DNA of 64,000 nucleotides from Helichrysum umbraculigerum (GCA_949592205.1 CATIUR010000005.1:131521277-131585276), one strand, 5' to 3'; positions 11,580 through 23,659 are shown, counted from the first letter of the stretch. A program made the numbers and translations. Notes: generated by a model not told the origin, from the sequence alone.

Positions 11580-11585
11580 ACTTAC
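11580..11585 (-). promoter_or_regulatory. Putative splice donor in A 5' LTR
   Basis: The minus strand reads ATTTT/GTAAGTTTTC at the end of a leader segment whose wording is shared with B and F. Joined to the acceptor at 8540 it would remove 3046 bases including the primer site. Splicing is predicted, not shown. Confidence 0.5.
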
Positions 11586-14500
11586 AAAATTGTCGAATCG
11601 AGAAACCGAAAAGATAGGATCGTAGCCCTCGTTGCGGTGATCGTTGTTGCTCCTTTCCGTTTTGTGATTCAAGCTTGCTTTTGGTGCGTTTTTGGCTAGA
11701 GAGACAGACCGAGATATAGAGAGAGAGTAGAGGGTTTAGAGAGAGAGTTGAGAGAGATTGAGTGTGTTTGTGTTTGTGTTTGTGTGAGGGAAAGGAGAAA
11801 AGGGCATGGGGGTGGTGCCCCATGTCTTGGCCGGCCCATGGTGGGGTCCACCATGTGTGGATCTCACCAAATGTTGTTCCCTCGTGTTTGCGCTCCGTGC
11901 GGTGTTCGTTTCCCCGGTCGTTTAAACGTAAAAATAATTTTATACTCGATTAAATATACGTTTGTAAATACGAAATAATATTCGATTATTAAGTTGAAGT
12001 ATTTTATAGAAATACTAGTTTTCAAGTTATAAAAACATAACTTAGTTTCGTTTTGTCGGTTGGTCAAGTTTTCGGAGAGTTCGGTGACGTTTTAATTAAA
12101 ACGTACGTTTTCCGTTATATTATAAACATAATATAAAGTAATGATCAAAGTAATTAAATAATTTCACATTATTTAATAGTTATTTTATTAATGTACGCAA
12201 GTTGTACGATTTTTGTTTTATACGATCTGTACGAATCGTATACGCGTATATATATATATTCCATCAATATATACATAATAAGTAAATAACGTATATAATC
12301 CTATTTCATATTATATACAAGTAATAAACACGTAATTAGGAAAATTTTAAATTGATCCTAATTTTGGGGTTGTTACACAATTCTAATCAATGTAACTTAA
12401 TTTGCACCTTTCAACAAATTATAACTGTCATATCATAACATGACTTCACATCTGTATAATTCCTTAACATATATTCAGCTCAAATATCCAATATTACTTA
12501 ACTGAATACTCAATTACAATTAACAATATTTCAATTACTTAATACTAGCTTTAAGTAAAAATCAAGTTTCACAAACTTAAACAATTTATCTATCTCCTTT
12601 GGATCTTAAATGACCCATTTCAACATGTTTTGACTAATCAAGGAATTCAATCACATTCCACACAATCATAACATTTCAATCTAGGTTAGACTATTTCAAC
12701 ACACACAGTTGACTATATGTCAACTTTGATTTCAATCAACAAATCAATAAAACTCTCTAACTGCTTTTCTCAAGTTTGACCCAAACTCAAACCAATCACA
12801 AGCAATTAATTTTATACACAATTCTCTATTCATGGTTTGACCTTCAAAGTTAACATACCATCAAGTTAACTCCCAACAAACCATTTCATATTATATGTTT
12901 ACTTTCAAACATATTATTTAAATTATTACATTCAATAATCTTATCAATCCTTCACAAGGACAGAAACAACCTACATCAGTCTTGGCTCTATACAAGTCAT
13001 TTCATATTTTATGTTTACTTTCAAACATAAACTTCACATTATTACATTCAATAATGCTAGGAATTCCTCAAGCAAGACAATATCAACTTTGGCTTCATAC
13101 AATCCAGATACCAAATAGTGATTCATTTAAACACTATACAAATCCACCTACGGACAATTTGACACAATCAGTCACAACTATATTTTCAACAACATCAAAT
13201 TAGTCAACTAGGTTTATCATCAAAGCCTCTATCAATGACAAATATTATTTACACTTACATCCTCAAAGTCTACATGTCACAGTCCCATCACTGATCGTTT
13301 CCTTATCAAAACAATATTTAAACGTTTTAGCACACTTTCATGCTCAACTTTCCAAAATCACTCTACATTTCTTTTATACCAAGTAGCCTCAACAAGTTCA
13401 TGTGACACAACATAATATAACAACGGTGATCAGGCGTTGCAAGATTATGTTCTTCACAATCCATTCTCAGGCTACTCTACATTATAATTATCAATGTGAT
13501 CTACTCTTATCTCATAAATATTTAATACTTTATGATTTCAAATCAATCAACATCTATTTAATAGTTTCTAACAGCTGATACATACTCAAAATCAGCTTAC
13601 TACTTACATATTCAATCTTACATATGCAAGCCTTTTCACATACACACAATGTTCTAATATTCAACACTGAATTACTCAGTATATCACTTATCTGAAACCT
13701 CAAACACATGATAACTCATCATCATTGTTTCAATACTTAACACTAATCAATGTCCCTATTTACCTCCAAATTCAGGACACATCTTAATTAATTATCATCA
13801 CTTTGACATATGCTATACTATCAAGCATCACTGTCACAACAAGCCTACTCAATCATGTTACTATAAAACATTTCATTTATTAATTTACAATTGACTAGAA
13901 AGATCTATCACTTCCCAAATAAATTTCACCTTATTATTTTCTACATTTCTCATAAACCTATTAATCTTGGTTTAGATCAACTGTTTAGCTATAATCAAAA
14001 CGTATCATATAGCCACATAAACACATATTTTCTCAAATAGCAGTCATCCTCAAATCAAATGACACAACATTCCTTAACAAGGATTTAGATCACACCTTGT
14101 GATCAATCCATTAACATAATGCTATCAATTATCTCGTCTCACCAATAAAGACACTCCTTAGGTTCTAACATCAATCTTGCTAAAACCTTAATCAACTCTC
14201 TATCTACTTATTTAATCACATTTCTGCATTTTCAATTCAATCAGAAATAACCACCACAACGAGTATCCCATTCAATACCTTTATCCTCATGTCAACCTAT
14301 AACAATCATTAGTTGACTCAAAACTGGGAAATCATATCAGTCTGACTCAATTAACTTTACAACAAAGCTTACTCAACATAACAGAGTAAACAATTCAAGT
14401 TAATGTAAATTAAAATAGGCTTATCGAAGATTACCTGACAAATCTTAAGCCAAGAATTCGTCTCTGCAATCAAAACAACAGCTTCACAACTTGTTAAGGG

Positions 14501-14596
14501 TTAGTACATATTCAACTAACTACTTTCTCATACATCAACTAATCAACTAAACCCACACCAACTGGAATGTTTGACTCAACTCAATCAAAGTCTAGG

Positions 14597-14620
14597 ATTG
14601 AACATTCTATCATGTCCAAT
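14597..14620 (-). promoter_or_regulatory. Leader hairpin of D
   Basis: Minus-strand arms ATTGGACAT and ATGTTCAAT (one G-U pair) enclose a six-base loop. The equivalent in C (61318-61341) pairs perfectly. It lies about 15 bases downstream of the primer site. Confidence 0.55.
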
Positions 14621-14634
14621 TCGCCCAAACTATT

Positions 14635-14646
14635 GCTCTGATACCA
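14635..14646 (-). promoter_or_regulatory. Primer-binding site of D (initiator tRNA-Met)
   Basis: TGGTATCAGAGC on the minus strand, three bases from the LTR. Confidence 0.9.
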
Positions 14647-14649
14647 ACT

Positions 14650-16674
14650 TATAATACCCCTCGTTTCATTATAAACAATAATATAATAATTGCGACTCGG
14701 AAGCGTATATCTAAAACATACTATCAATGTACTCAAATTGTCAATAAACTTTTTCAAACTTATTACATGACATTTCAACAAACTCGGTGTTATATAATTC
14801 AAAACATCTCTTTAGTTATTAAAATAACATCAGAGTAAAAGCCTGTCAAACATTCCATCAATTCGAAACACTTCCTGCCCCGCCCAATATGTCCCATCAC
14901 TTATAACCTGCAGGAAGAACTGTGGTGGGGTTAGCATAAAGCTAAGTGAGTGAAACTATAAGCAACAGTCTAAATTAGCATAACAATCTGTTTACATCAA
15001 ATAACAATAAACAGAAAATCAATCAATCACTCGACATCCAATCAATGTCATACGCGCAACATCATGAGGATCGGTGGTCCCTGAGACACCCTAATACCGG
15101 TTTGGCACTCAAGGAACTCTTATCAATCATCTGTATTGGCCTATACAGAATTACCGATAACCAGTTGTTAATCACATACGACCTAGATCTCTAAACCGAC
15201 ATTTCAAGTTTCAAGATCTCCTGTCGTCTACAATAACAACCAAGTCCAACTTTCAAGTCAAGTTGACCTCAGAATCTTACATACTAGCTCGAACAGCCAA
15301 GTAAACAAACAACCAAACTAACATGGCAAGATATCTCAAACAAATATATTCTATCAAAGTAATACTATAAATTACTTGTTGTAAATCAAATCATTACAAC
15401 TAAATCACAACGAGGTTACAGATCCACTCACCGACTACCTCAGGCGCAAGCTCAGAAGTCTAATATTACTGAGCCTTCTCCACATCTGAGAATACAATCA
15501 ATAAACAATAAGTTAATAACTAGTCTCAACTGATAACACATAGGTAATTAATATCGTTACACAATCATAACATAATTACATGTATCAGGTGATCCCTACG
15601 ATCACAGCAAACAAAGGTCCAATTCGGAACATAATCAAAAGTCCCGAAATAAGATTCAAAAACAGTAAAATGCCATTTTCGACCCCTAAACGACCCCGAA
15701 TGGCCAAAAACCACTTAGGCTATAATATATAGCTTTGATCAGTGGGTCGTTTTCGAGTGACCATGTAAATTTCAACCCAATCGGAGTTTAAAGACAATTT
15801 GTCAATTTTTCCGTGGCAAAAATCACTGCTAAACACTTATGCACTTTTGAAATTTACAACCCAACTTTTAGCATAGGATCCGCCGGATCCCCACATAGTC
15901 ATCTGAATCCGTCGGATTCACCTGAATCCGCCGGATTCCCCTGAATCCGCCGGATTCCCTTGAATCCGACCGGATTCCCTAATTTATCTGAATCCGCCAG
16001 ATTCAATTGAATCCGCCGGATTCCTTCGTCGTCCCAGCCCTGTTCGTTCTGCTAAAACCCTAACCCACGGGTTTTATACCCAAATCACAAAAACCCGGTT
16101 TCTAACAGTTTTCAACCACAAATAACTTCGTATAATCATCATGTAACAGTTATAACAAGTTTATAACATCCAATTTCACCTCAAATTCATGTTTCAATCA
16201 AAATCAATCAAACTAAATTCAAGAACACTCACCACTTGATTGAAGAACTAGAAATCAGATGATTAAGCTGATGAAATCAATTCGATTCTCAGTCCCTAAT
16301 CACAACCAAGGTTTGATTTCAATTTAGTTTAGGTTTTCTTAGAGTTTTTGAAAGAAATGAATAACTTTCCTAAATAGGAAAGTGAATATATATTCGGCCC
16401 AACTATAACCGCCTTCAATATACGGGTATAATTTAATACCCCATCTCAATCTATTGTCTGGAACCCGAAAACCATTTGCGAGTCCAAACATTTTATTGTA
16501 CCGTCAACTATATTAATTTACAACAATTAATAATTTACTTATCACATTGGAATATTCGACTCCTATTCCAATCATTTCAACTAGTTCAAACAATATTATT
16601 TCCAAATACATTTAAATACTTATTTAAATCAAGAAATAATATAAAACAACTAGGTCCATTTCGAGGATGTTACA
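14650..16674 (-). repeat. 5' LTR of element D
   Basis: A complete 2025-base LTR from tataatacccc to gatgttaca. On the minus strand it has a TATA-like stretch near 16385-16395 and the donor GTG/GTGAGT (16227-16232) about 155 bases on. The ATCCGCCGGAT palindrome array at 15877-16024 follows. Its + strand start departs from the usual TG, as in family C. Confidence 0.88.
15877..16024. repeat. Palindrome array (ATCCGCCGGAT type) in D 5' LTR
   Basis: Units start at 15903, 15923, 15942 and 15961 with 19-20 base spacing, and further copies follow. One unit more than in the 3' LTR array at 889-1018. Confidence 0.85.
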
Positions 16675-16814
16675 TGGTGGAACCAAAGAAGGTGGATGAA
16701 GCACTCACTGATCATAACTGGAAATCGGCTATGCAAGAAGAATTTACCCAGTTTGAAAGAAACAAAGTATGGAAGTTAGTGCCTCGGCCTACTAGTAAAT
16801 CAGTGATTGGAACA
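16675..16814 (+). pseudogene. pol: G pol fragment 1 (start of Copia RT)
   Basis: The frame reads EPKKVDEALTDHNW and KVWKLVPRPTSKSVIGT, the conserved entry to the Copia reverse transcriptase. It is cut on the left by D and on the right by E; reading resumes at 23307. Part of a dead polyprotein. Confidence 0.85.
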
Positions 16815-17934
16815 TGTCGCACCCTGTCGCGGCGGAATCACTACGGGGTATCCGACTAATCCAAATCATCACATAAGGTACAATGAACGACCTCTATATG
16901 AGTCGTTTTTAAAATATATTTCAAAAATACATGGTTTTGAAATAATGTTTACAATCAATTACATAATCCCTAGAGTTCATATCTAATGTCACGAGATTCT
17001 AATACATAACTAATTTTACAAAATTCAGTAATGCAATGAAATCTCTGTTTGTAAATCACGAGACTCTAGCTAGTGCTTCCAAAGGCAATCCTACTGCATC
17101 TTTGGACCTGAGAAATACACGCTAAAAGGGTCAACAATAATGTTGGTGAGCTCACGGGTTTAATAGTTAAAAATATAAGTATGAACCACAAGATTTCAAG
17201 TGTTGCACGCATGCAAAAATGATGTATACTATTGCCATGAGCTCATAGTTTGAGACTTAACAGTATGTTGGTGCCTCTTGCAAGTGCCTAATCCAGGGCA
17301 CTCGTTATGAATAAATATTAATGCGTCCGTTCGACATAGAAACCGTGATAGCGCGACTACCCCGGACAGGGAGTGTCAATCCCAAATAGATCTATTCACT
17401 AATATCCACGCTTAAATAATGATAACTAACAAACTACGATATGAGAGGGCTTTACGGATTATATTGTTACTCATGCAATCCGTATATATGTTTTCTGTAC
17501 TTGTGTTCATGAAAATCTAAGCAGTGTATTCTCACCCCAAGTAAAAACAAGTAAAAGTGGGGCTATGAGACTCACCTGAGTCTTGTATTCTTGCGTTTCT
17601 AAAGGCAAGTTGTTTTCCAAATCTGTAACCTCCTGGCGCCCTAAACGCGTAAGGTTATATGTAAATGGAGGGCTAACAGTCCACCTATGCTAGTTGTTCA
17701 CTCAACTAGTATGTCCAAGTGTTTAATGTTTTTGAAAACGTGTACGGCCCGTTGGTCAAGTTTTTGGAATAATAATTCTCAATGGTATTATTATTATGTT
17801 CGTTTCATTGTATACTTTGTAAAAGTGTATGTTAACTGTTTCCGAGTTGTCTCATCTATAGTGTATTTGTTGTTATACGAAATTGATACCTTGTGACAAT
17901 ATGTTTTCAATCAGACTGTGTTGTGCTACACTGA

Positions 17935-18240
17935 GTGCGACACTCAGGATTAATGTGACAATGGGGTTTGTGTCGCTAGTTGCGGAAACTAAAAGTGTTG
18001 TAACACTAGGCTTAGTGTTGCAGTTTGCAAAAATTGAAATCGTTGCGACACTGAGGTTAGTGTCGCAATTGTCGCAAAATTCGATAAGTATGCGACACTG
18101 AGGTCCGTGTCGCAATTGTTGCGGAAGTAGATAAGTGTGCGACACTGAATTCAGTGTCGCAATTATTGCAGAATTCAATATTATTGCGACACTAGGCGTA
18201 GTGTCGCAGGTTGCGACATTCGGGTCCTTTGCGACACTAA
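17935..18240. repeat. Palindrome array (GCGACAC/GTGTCGC type) in E
   Basis: At least six imperfect units of the form TGCGACACTGAG and AGTGTCGCAA. It has the same core as in A, B and F with different loops and spacers. Confidence 0.85.
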
Positions 18241-18705
18241 GGGTCTGATTGTTTCCGTTTTTGTTTAAAGTGTAAACGTAAAAGTGTCGTTTTTCTTTTG
18301 TGTTATATTTATATATTTTTGTGCGAGTTTTATTATAGGAATACTTAAAACTCCTTTTTTGACTAAAATCTTAGTGTTTAATAATTCGGTCCAACGTTTA
18401 TCATATCGGGTCTCGTTTTTGTTGACTTGGTCAAACTTACTCGTTTTGACCTGAAACTTTTACATAACAAATCTTAATACTTTAGTTCTCGTAAAACGTA
18501 AGTTTTGTCATTTTTAGCAAACTCGAAAGTGCTCGTTTTTAAGGACCAGATTTTCACCAAAATACCCTCTTTTGTGAGCTCGTTTTAACCCGTCAAATGT
18601 CTGAGATAAATTATGAGATTTTTACCCAATATTCCCACATGTGTTAGCATTCTAAAATGTAAACTACATAATTTTTGCTTAAGGTTAAGTGGTCCAAAAA
18701 TATTA

Positions 18706-19424
18706 GGGTTTATGATACGGATCGCCAATGTACTTTGTTTTTTGTCCCAATGTCACCAATAAACCGGTTTTATTACCAATGTCGTTAATAAATTTTTTAC
18801 TTTTGTCCCAATGTCACCAACGAACTAATTTTATTACCAATGTCGACAACGAACTTGTTAAAAATATTTCGAGGTCACCAAAATACTTTTTTTTTAACGA
18901 GCGACGTTTTGAATCTGTTGATGTGGTGTTGTCATATAATTTAATTTATGTGACCAGACTTCCACGTAAGCTAAACATGTACATGTATAGTTAACTTCAT
19001 CTTCTCCGACCGATTAACATGTAATATTTGGTTACATTTTCAGAAAAAATGTAGCAATTACGTTTAGATTCGCTGAAAAAGTGGTGGTTACCGTAAAAGT
19101 AACCAAAAAGTGCATGTTATTTGATCGGTAAAGATGAATTTAACCATATGTGTACATATTTTGCTTACGTGGAAGCCTGGTCACATAAATGAAATGATAT
19201 GACAACACCACATCAAACTCAAAACGTAGCTCGTTAAAAAAAAGTATTTTGGTGACCTCGGAACATTTTTAACAAGTTCGCTGTCAACATTGGTAATAAA
19301 ATTAGTTCGTTGGCGACATTGGGACAAAAGTAAAAAGTTTGTTGCCGACATTAGTAATAAAACCGGTTCATTGGGGACATTAGGACTAAAAGTAAAGTAC
19401 GTTGGTGATCCGAACTATAAACCC
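18706..19424. mobile_element. Fold-back MULE-type MITE (719 bases)
   Basis: The two halves are inverted copies over nearly their full length. Termini are gggtttatgatacgg and ccgaactataaaccc. Flanks aaaatatta and aaaattgta match at 7 of 9 bases, fitting a diverged nine-base Mutator-like TSD. No coding capacity. Confidence 0.75.
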
Positions 19425-19433
19425 AAAATTGTA

Positions 19434-20299
19434 ATAGGTCCATAGGGGTCCATGTTGCACCGTCAGAGTGTTGACTCTGCTGTGGTCATTTTAAGGTGGG
19501 CACAACAGTCCTGCAAACAACGACGCAACACGTGAACGTGTTAGGTTTTAAATTTATATGAGCTGGGGCTCAAACTATAAGTACTACCTAATTTTGGGGA
19601 GTAAGCAGTAAGTATAAATCGAGTGTCGTTCTTAAAATCAGAGTGAATGGAACTAAAAGGGACTTACCGTAAACGAGCTTTCTGATAGGATGGGTTTTAT
19701 AAAAGTAGGTAGGTTTTGGTTGGTTACCTAATACTAAATAAAACAAGGAAATAAAACAGAGAGTAGGCAACAGGTAAAGCGTGATTGCTGAAACTTTGAT
19801 AATTAGGGTTTCTGGATGATATTCATTATAAAGATGATTGGAGACTACCTTGGGCAAATCATCAGATGGACAGTCGGTGTAAACACTAGGCCCCTACGTT
19901 TTTGTCTAAAAGCCTAAAATCATATGTCACTGAATCCTAGGTTATTGTGATTCTGATCAGAAATAGGTTGTTTAAACCCACCTCACTTGTCCTATAAGAA
20001 CTAAGCGACCTCTACGGATGATGTATCCTGGGTGTAGGCATAAGGTAACAAACTGCAATTATATATCTGATATTTCTTAACACCTAAATCTATCTGAGTT
20101 TATCTAGGTATGTACTAATTGTATGTTATGTATGTTGAGCTGTCGGTTATGTTGAGTTAAGCGGTTTAAGCATCTTGTATTACAGCCGAATACTTTTTTT
20201 TTCTTTTCATAACTCATTTGTATCAGGTTTAAGCACAATTAACTCCTTCATGAATTAGACCCTCCTTTGTTATCAGGCATTCATCCCTAGGAATACTCA
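19434..20299. other. Unassigned non-coding part of E
   Basis: No gene, RNA or clear terminal repeat recognised. May be part of E or the left part of a nested LTR whose ends I could not place. Confidence 0.4.
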
Positions 20300-20575
20300 C
20301 GGTGTACAGTGCATTTGGTATATCCACAGTATTCCAGACTCAAAGTATACTTCACGGTGTACAGTGCATTTGGCATATCCACAGTGTTCCAAACTCAAGG
20401 CATACTAACGATTTATTGTACATTAAAGTAGTTCCACAGCTGTATGTTAACCTTGGTGTACTAACGGTGTATGGTGCAGCGAGCATTTCCACAGCTGTAA
20501 TTTTAACCTTGGTGTATTAACGGTGTACGGTGCAGCGAGCATTTCCATAGCTTTATTGTTTCTAGACCCATATTC
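20300..20575. repeat. Tandem repeat, five units of 54-56 bases
   Basis: Units start at 20300, 20355, 20409, 20465 and 20521, mostly opening with CGGTGTACGGTGCA-like words. Unit 3 is the most diverged. An 89-residue ORF upstream (19588-19857) and small ORFs here show no domains. Confidence 0.85.
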
Positions 20576-22488
20576 TAAAAGGGTGACTTCTAAGTATTCC
20601 ACGATGAGATAGACATACGGCAGTTCCTTAGCATCCACCTGTTTGTACTCTACACGAGGTATTTCCAACGCTATACAAAGTACTGTGCCGTTTTAAGGAA
20701 TATTCATAGCTTCATACTGTAATATGAGATAACTATATCTACGTAGTATTAGGGTTGATCAAGTCCTATCCTAAGACAATAGTCACGTGAAAGACTGGAA
20801 AGGGTGGAAACTTGATTAAGTCTATATTCATGTAAAACTCAACCAGATACACAGCAATACAATCACCAATCATAGCATGTTATATATGAATTAAATATCA
20901 TCCATATTCCTAATATCTACATTTCAACAATCATAATATCAAACTACGTAAATAGCATGGCAGTATTCGCAGCACAAACAAAGATATCATGCAAACTTTC
21001 ATAATAACTATAAGTAAAGGAATAAGTAAGAACCAGTATTTAAGCAGCGTAACACTAAGTAGTAAAAGCCAGAGTCTTGAAAACTTCGTTACAATAAAAT
21101 TCCCAAGCTACAGCTATCTTCCCCACTCGAACCGTGCCTACATCTCTCTAGTTTTCTAGAGAGAGAAACTAGAGAGAGAAACTATGCTAAACTAATCTAG
21201 AGAGAGTTAGAAATGAAGTGTGTGTGAAAGGTGTGAAGAATGGTGTTGAAGGTGTGTGAAATGAGGTCCTCTATTTATAGGCAAGCCAAGGAATCAAGAG
21301 TACAAGTCCACAAGCACCTACGTACAAGCAAACGAAGCAAAATGAGAACACATAGGGGGCTGAGGCCATACACGGCCTAGATAGGGCCGTACACGGCTTG
21401 TTTAAGGCCGTACACGGCCTGTCTAGGGCCGTACACGGCTGTAGGTAGGCCATGTGCTACCTCGTGTGCCGTTTTTAACTTTTCGCGTTGCTTCAGAAGG
21501 CCATATCTTCTTTGTTTCACGTTTGTTTGACTTGATTATTTCGTCTACGGTCTCGTAATTCTGTTACGCTTCTAATGATGCCAATTTGGAAGGAATTGGA
21601 GGTGTGGAGCCTAGGCGTGTCCAGAATACGTCTCGTAGTCTTCGGTGGTCTTGTTTGTTGCTTATCTCTCTCATCCTTGATCCAATCTGAGCAATCCTTA
21701 TATCCATGTTCTTGTAATCTTCATGGCTACAAAATAAGATAGTTGTGAGGCCCTGGTGTGGAATTTATAGTGGAATTAGGATTAGGCTCAGTATAGTGCC
21801 TATTTAGGTCAGTTTTCTGTCCTTTTTGTATGATTTTCAAAGGACCATCAAGATTATACCTTTCTAACAAAAGTTGGTTAATAATGATGATTTTAAGATG
21901 TATTTGTTAGAAAAGAGCTAAATATGAGACAAATAATGTATGTAAAATGTGACATTGTGCGATACATCAGTCCAACAGCAACAAATCTATCTATGTGTCC
22001 AAAGATCTAATTATTGTACAAGTTATACCCAACCTCACGAAATGTAATCATACATGTTTTAAAACTAACTAAATTTGGGACTTTTAGGAAAAATTCTCAT
22101 ATCGTTTGGATTTATGTACAAGAATTTGTGGCCTTCCAAAATTGGGCCAAAAATCTGACTTTCATGGCAGATTTTCTATATCGACTTTAAAAATCATTTT
22201 GAGGTAGCAAACGTTATCCAAAAATTATGAAACCAGTTTGAAAGATAACTTCTTGAACTTATTTTTAGACTTAAGATTCGACGTTTTTGGTTGTGTTTTG
22301 AGTTAGTTTTCACACGTTTAAGTCGAAGTAAGTTTCTGTCCAGTATACTTTTAGTACTTTTGAGTGTGTTTGTTGATTTAAAACATTTTAGAGCTTGTTT
22401 TTAGTATATTTTTGGACAAGATATTGAGGAGTGAACATACTAACATGGATGTACAAGAAAATCCATGAAAAAAAGCAAGAAGATAGGT
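20576..22488. other. Non-coding part of E with a CTATTTATAG box and CT-rich segment
   Basis: Contains ctagagagagaaac repeats (21150-21200), the self-complementary TATA-like box ctatttatag (21271-21280) and the 21-base palindrome array (21364-21440). It then becomes LTR-like again before the donor at 22489. No gene seen. Confidence 0.5.
21364..21440. repeat. Palindrome array (GGCCGTACACGGCC type), exact 21-base period
   Basis: Four copies start at 21364, 21385, 21406 and 21427. Each is close to self-complementary. If read on the minus strand it lies about 85 bases upstream of the TATA-like box. Confidence 0.88.
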
Positions 22489-22494
22489 TCTTAC
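22489..22494 (-). promoter_or_regulatory. Putative splice donor in E
   Basis: The minus strand reads GACTT/GTAAGAACC, at the position equivalent to the donors in A, B and F. Confidence 0.4.
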
Positions 22495-23306
22495 AAGTCG
22501 TTGGATGATCACAAAGAGATGAAGGGGATGATGAGCTTCTTGTCCCTAGTTTTTCCTTGTAGATTTCTTGAAGATGGAGGTGGTGGTTGTATGGTGGTTT
22601 TTGGTGGTGATGGGGTAGCTTAGGGCTACCGTTTTTCAAGAGAGGGAGGGGGAGAGAAAGGTGAGGGTAAAGTGGAGTGTGTTGAGTGTGGGAAATGAGA
22701 ATGAGATTGTGTGTTGATATGTATAAAGGAAGAGTGGGGGGGGAGTGGGGTGTCATGGGGGCCAGCTAAGGGGGGCCCACAAGGGCATGGGGTGCCTAAA
22801 TTTTGTTTCCCAAATTAGTGTTTAGATATTGTAGTTGTTATCCTGTTAATTGCGTTTAGCGTTTAAACGTTTACGCGTTGGTTTGTTTCGTTTAGTTAAC
22901 GGTAATAACATGTTAATTTTAATGGTAGTATTATTTCCAAATGCTTTATTTCATGTTCCCAAAATGTTTGTTGTGTTGCGTTTAGTAGTCAAGTTCAATT
23001 CGCGTGTTTTCATTACGTTCTTTACGTTTAATATAAAAAGTATAAATGTTTTGCATATTATTATATCATAATAATATAAGTGTAAATAACTACTATTTAA
23101 TTATAAAATAGCTTTACGTTATTTTTGAAAATATTTTCACCAATATCCGTATTACTGTCGGATTCTATCCGATTGTTATTGCGCAATTAAAATAATTACA
23201 TATGTTTATATAAATTGTTACAAGTATTTAGCCTAATCATGAACTAAATACACGTAATGATGTTCTAGCTAAAGGTAATTACTACCCTTAAGTATCGGTT
23301 GTCACA

Positions 23307-23659
23307 GAACAAGATGGGTGTTCAGAAACAAAATGGATGCTAATGGTGTAGTTGTAAGAAACAAGGCTAGACTGGTTGCACAAGGTTACTGTCAACAAGA
23401 AGGCATTGACTATGACGAAACCTTTACACCAGTGGCTAGACTTGAAGCAATAAGGCTATTTCTTGCCTATGCAGCTCACAAGAAGTTTAAAGTATATCAA
23501 ATGGATGTGAAGAGTGCATTTCTCAATGGCAAGCTGCAGGAAGAGGTGTATGTATAGCAGCCACCTGGATTCACTGATCCAAAACATCCTGGTTATGTTT
23601 ATAAATGGGATAAAACCCTGTATGGACTAAAACAAGCTCCTAGAGCTTGGTATGATACT
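23307..23659 (+). pseudogene. pol: G pol fragment 2 (Copia RT fingers and palm)
   Basis: Continues fragment 1 after E: WVFRNKMDANGVV, ARLVAQGYCQQEGIDYDETF, MDVKSAFLNG and LYGLKQAPRAWYDT are Copia RT signatures. A stop codon replaces the residue between EEVYV and QPPGF. The frame is cut at 23655-23659 (atact) by B. Confidence 0.9.

Larger units (their letters stand above)
3411..12377 (-). mobile_element. Element A: gag-only (TR-GAG-like) Gypsy element
   Basis: Two LTRs of identical length (3411-6345 and 9443-12377, each 2935 bases) flank a 3.1 kb interior. TSDs of caatt at 3406-3410 and 12378-12382 are perfect. The interior has a primer-binding site, a full gag ORF and a second zinc-knuckle ORF, but no protease, RT, RNase H or integrase. 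By eye the LTRs differ at about 20 of 2935 positions, so the insertion is young. LTR style, primer site and leader match element B, which suggests an autonomous relative of B-type supplies Pol. It sits inside element D. Confidence 0.9.
9443..12377 (-). repeat. 5' LTR of element A
   Basis: Direct copy of 3411-6345. In transcription order (high to low coordinates) it has a TA-rich U3 with a TATATATATA stretch near 12245-12260, and a CT- and CA-rich leader near 11690-11800. The donor consensus at 11580-11585 and the palindrome array at 11009-11302 follow. Confidence 0.92.
12378..14649 (-). other. Non-coding interior of D, right part
   Basis: Starts with the right caatt TSD of A and runs to D's 5' LTR. 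No credible ORF was seen. It has the same G-poor + strand as 1669-3410. It ends with a leader hairpin (14597-14620) and the primer site (14635-14646). Confidence 0.7.
1..16674 (-). mobile_element. Element D: LARD-like non-coding LTR retrotransposon inside G
   Basis: Positions 1-1668 repeat 14988-16674, giving two LTRs of about 2 kb. The right one is complete (14650-16674). On the minus strand the element has an initiator-Met primer-binding site at 14635-14646 and a polypurine tract at 1669-1682. Its interior, about 4 kb once A is removed, has no gag or pol reading frame, which fits a large retrotransposon derivative (LARD). It interrupts the Copia RT region of G; the right TSD would be tggtg at 16675 and the left one is outside the window. 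By eye the LTRs differ at about nine bases plus one 19-base indel. Confidence 0.8.
16815..23306 (-). mobile_element. Element E: composite solo LTR inside G
   Basis: Flanked by perfect gaaca TSDs (16810-16814 and 23307-23311). It starts tgtcgcaccc and ends ggttgtcaca, and both ends resemble the LTR ends of A, B and F. No primer site, polypurine tract or coding region was found, so it reads as a solo LTR. Its 6.5 kb length is explained partly by a 719-base MITE and partly by an unresolved block at 19434 to about 21760 that may be another nested LTR. Confidence 0.75.

Noticed and set aside
3411..12377. Element A as a decayed full Gypsy element
   Set aside because: Both ORFs are open and pol is cleanly absent with no remnants, so a gag-only architecture fits better than random decay.
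16476..16859. 127-residue ORF
   Set aside because: A chance fusion of the D LTR end, the Copia RT fragment and the E LTR start; only the middle part is real pol.
19588..19857. 89-residue hydrophobic ORF in E
   Set aside because: No family recognised, no context for a gene, inside a non-coding LTR block.
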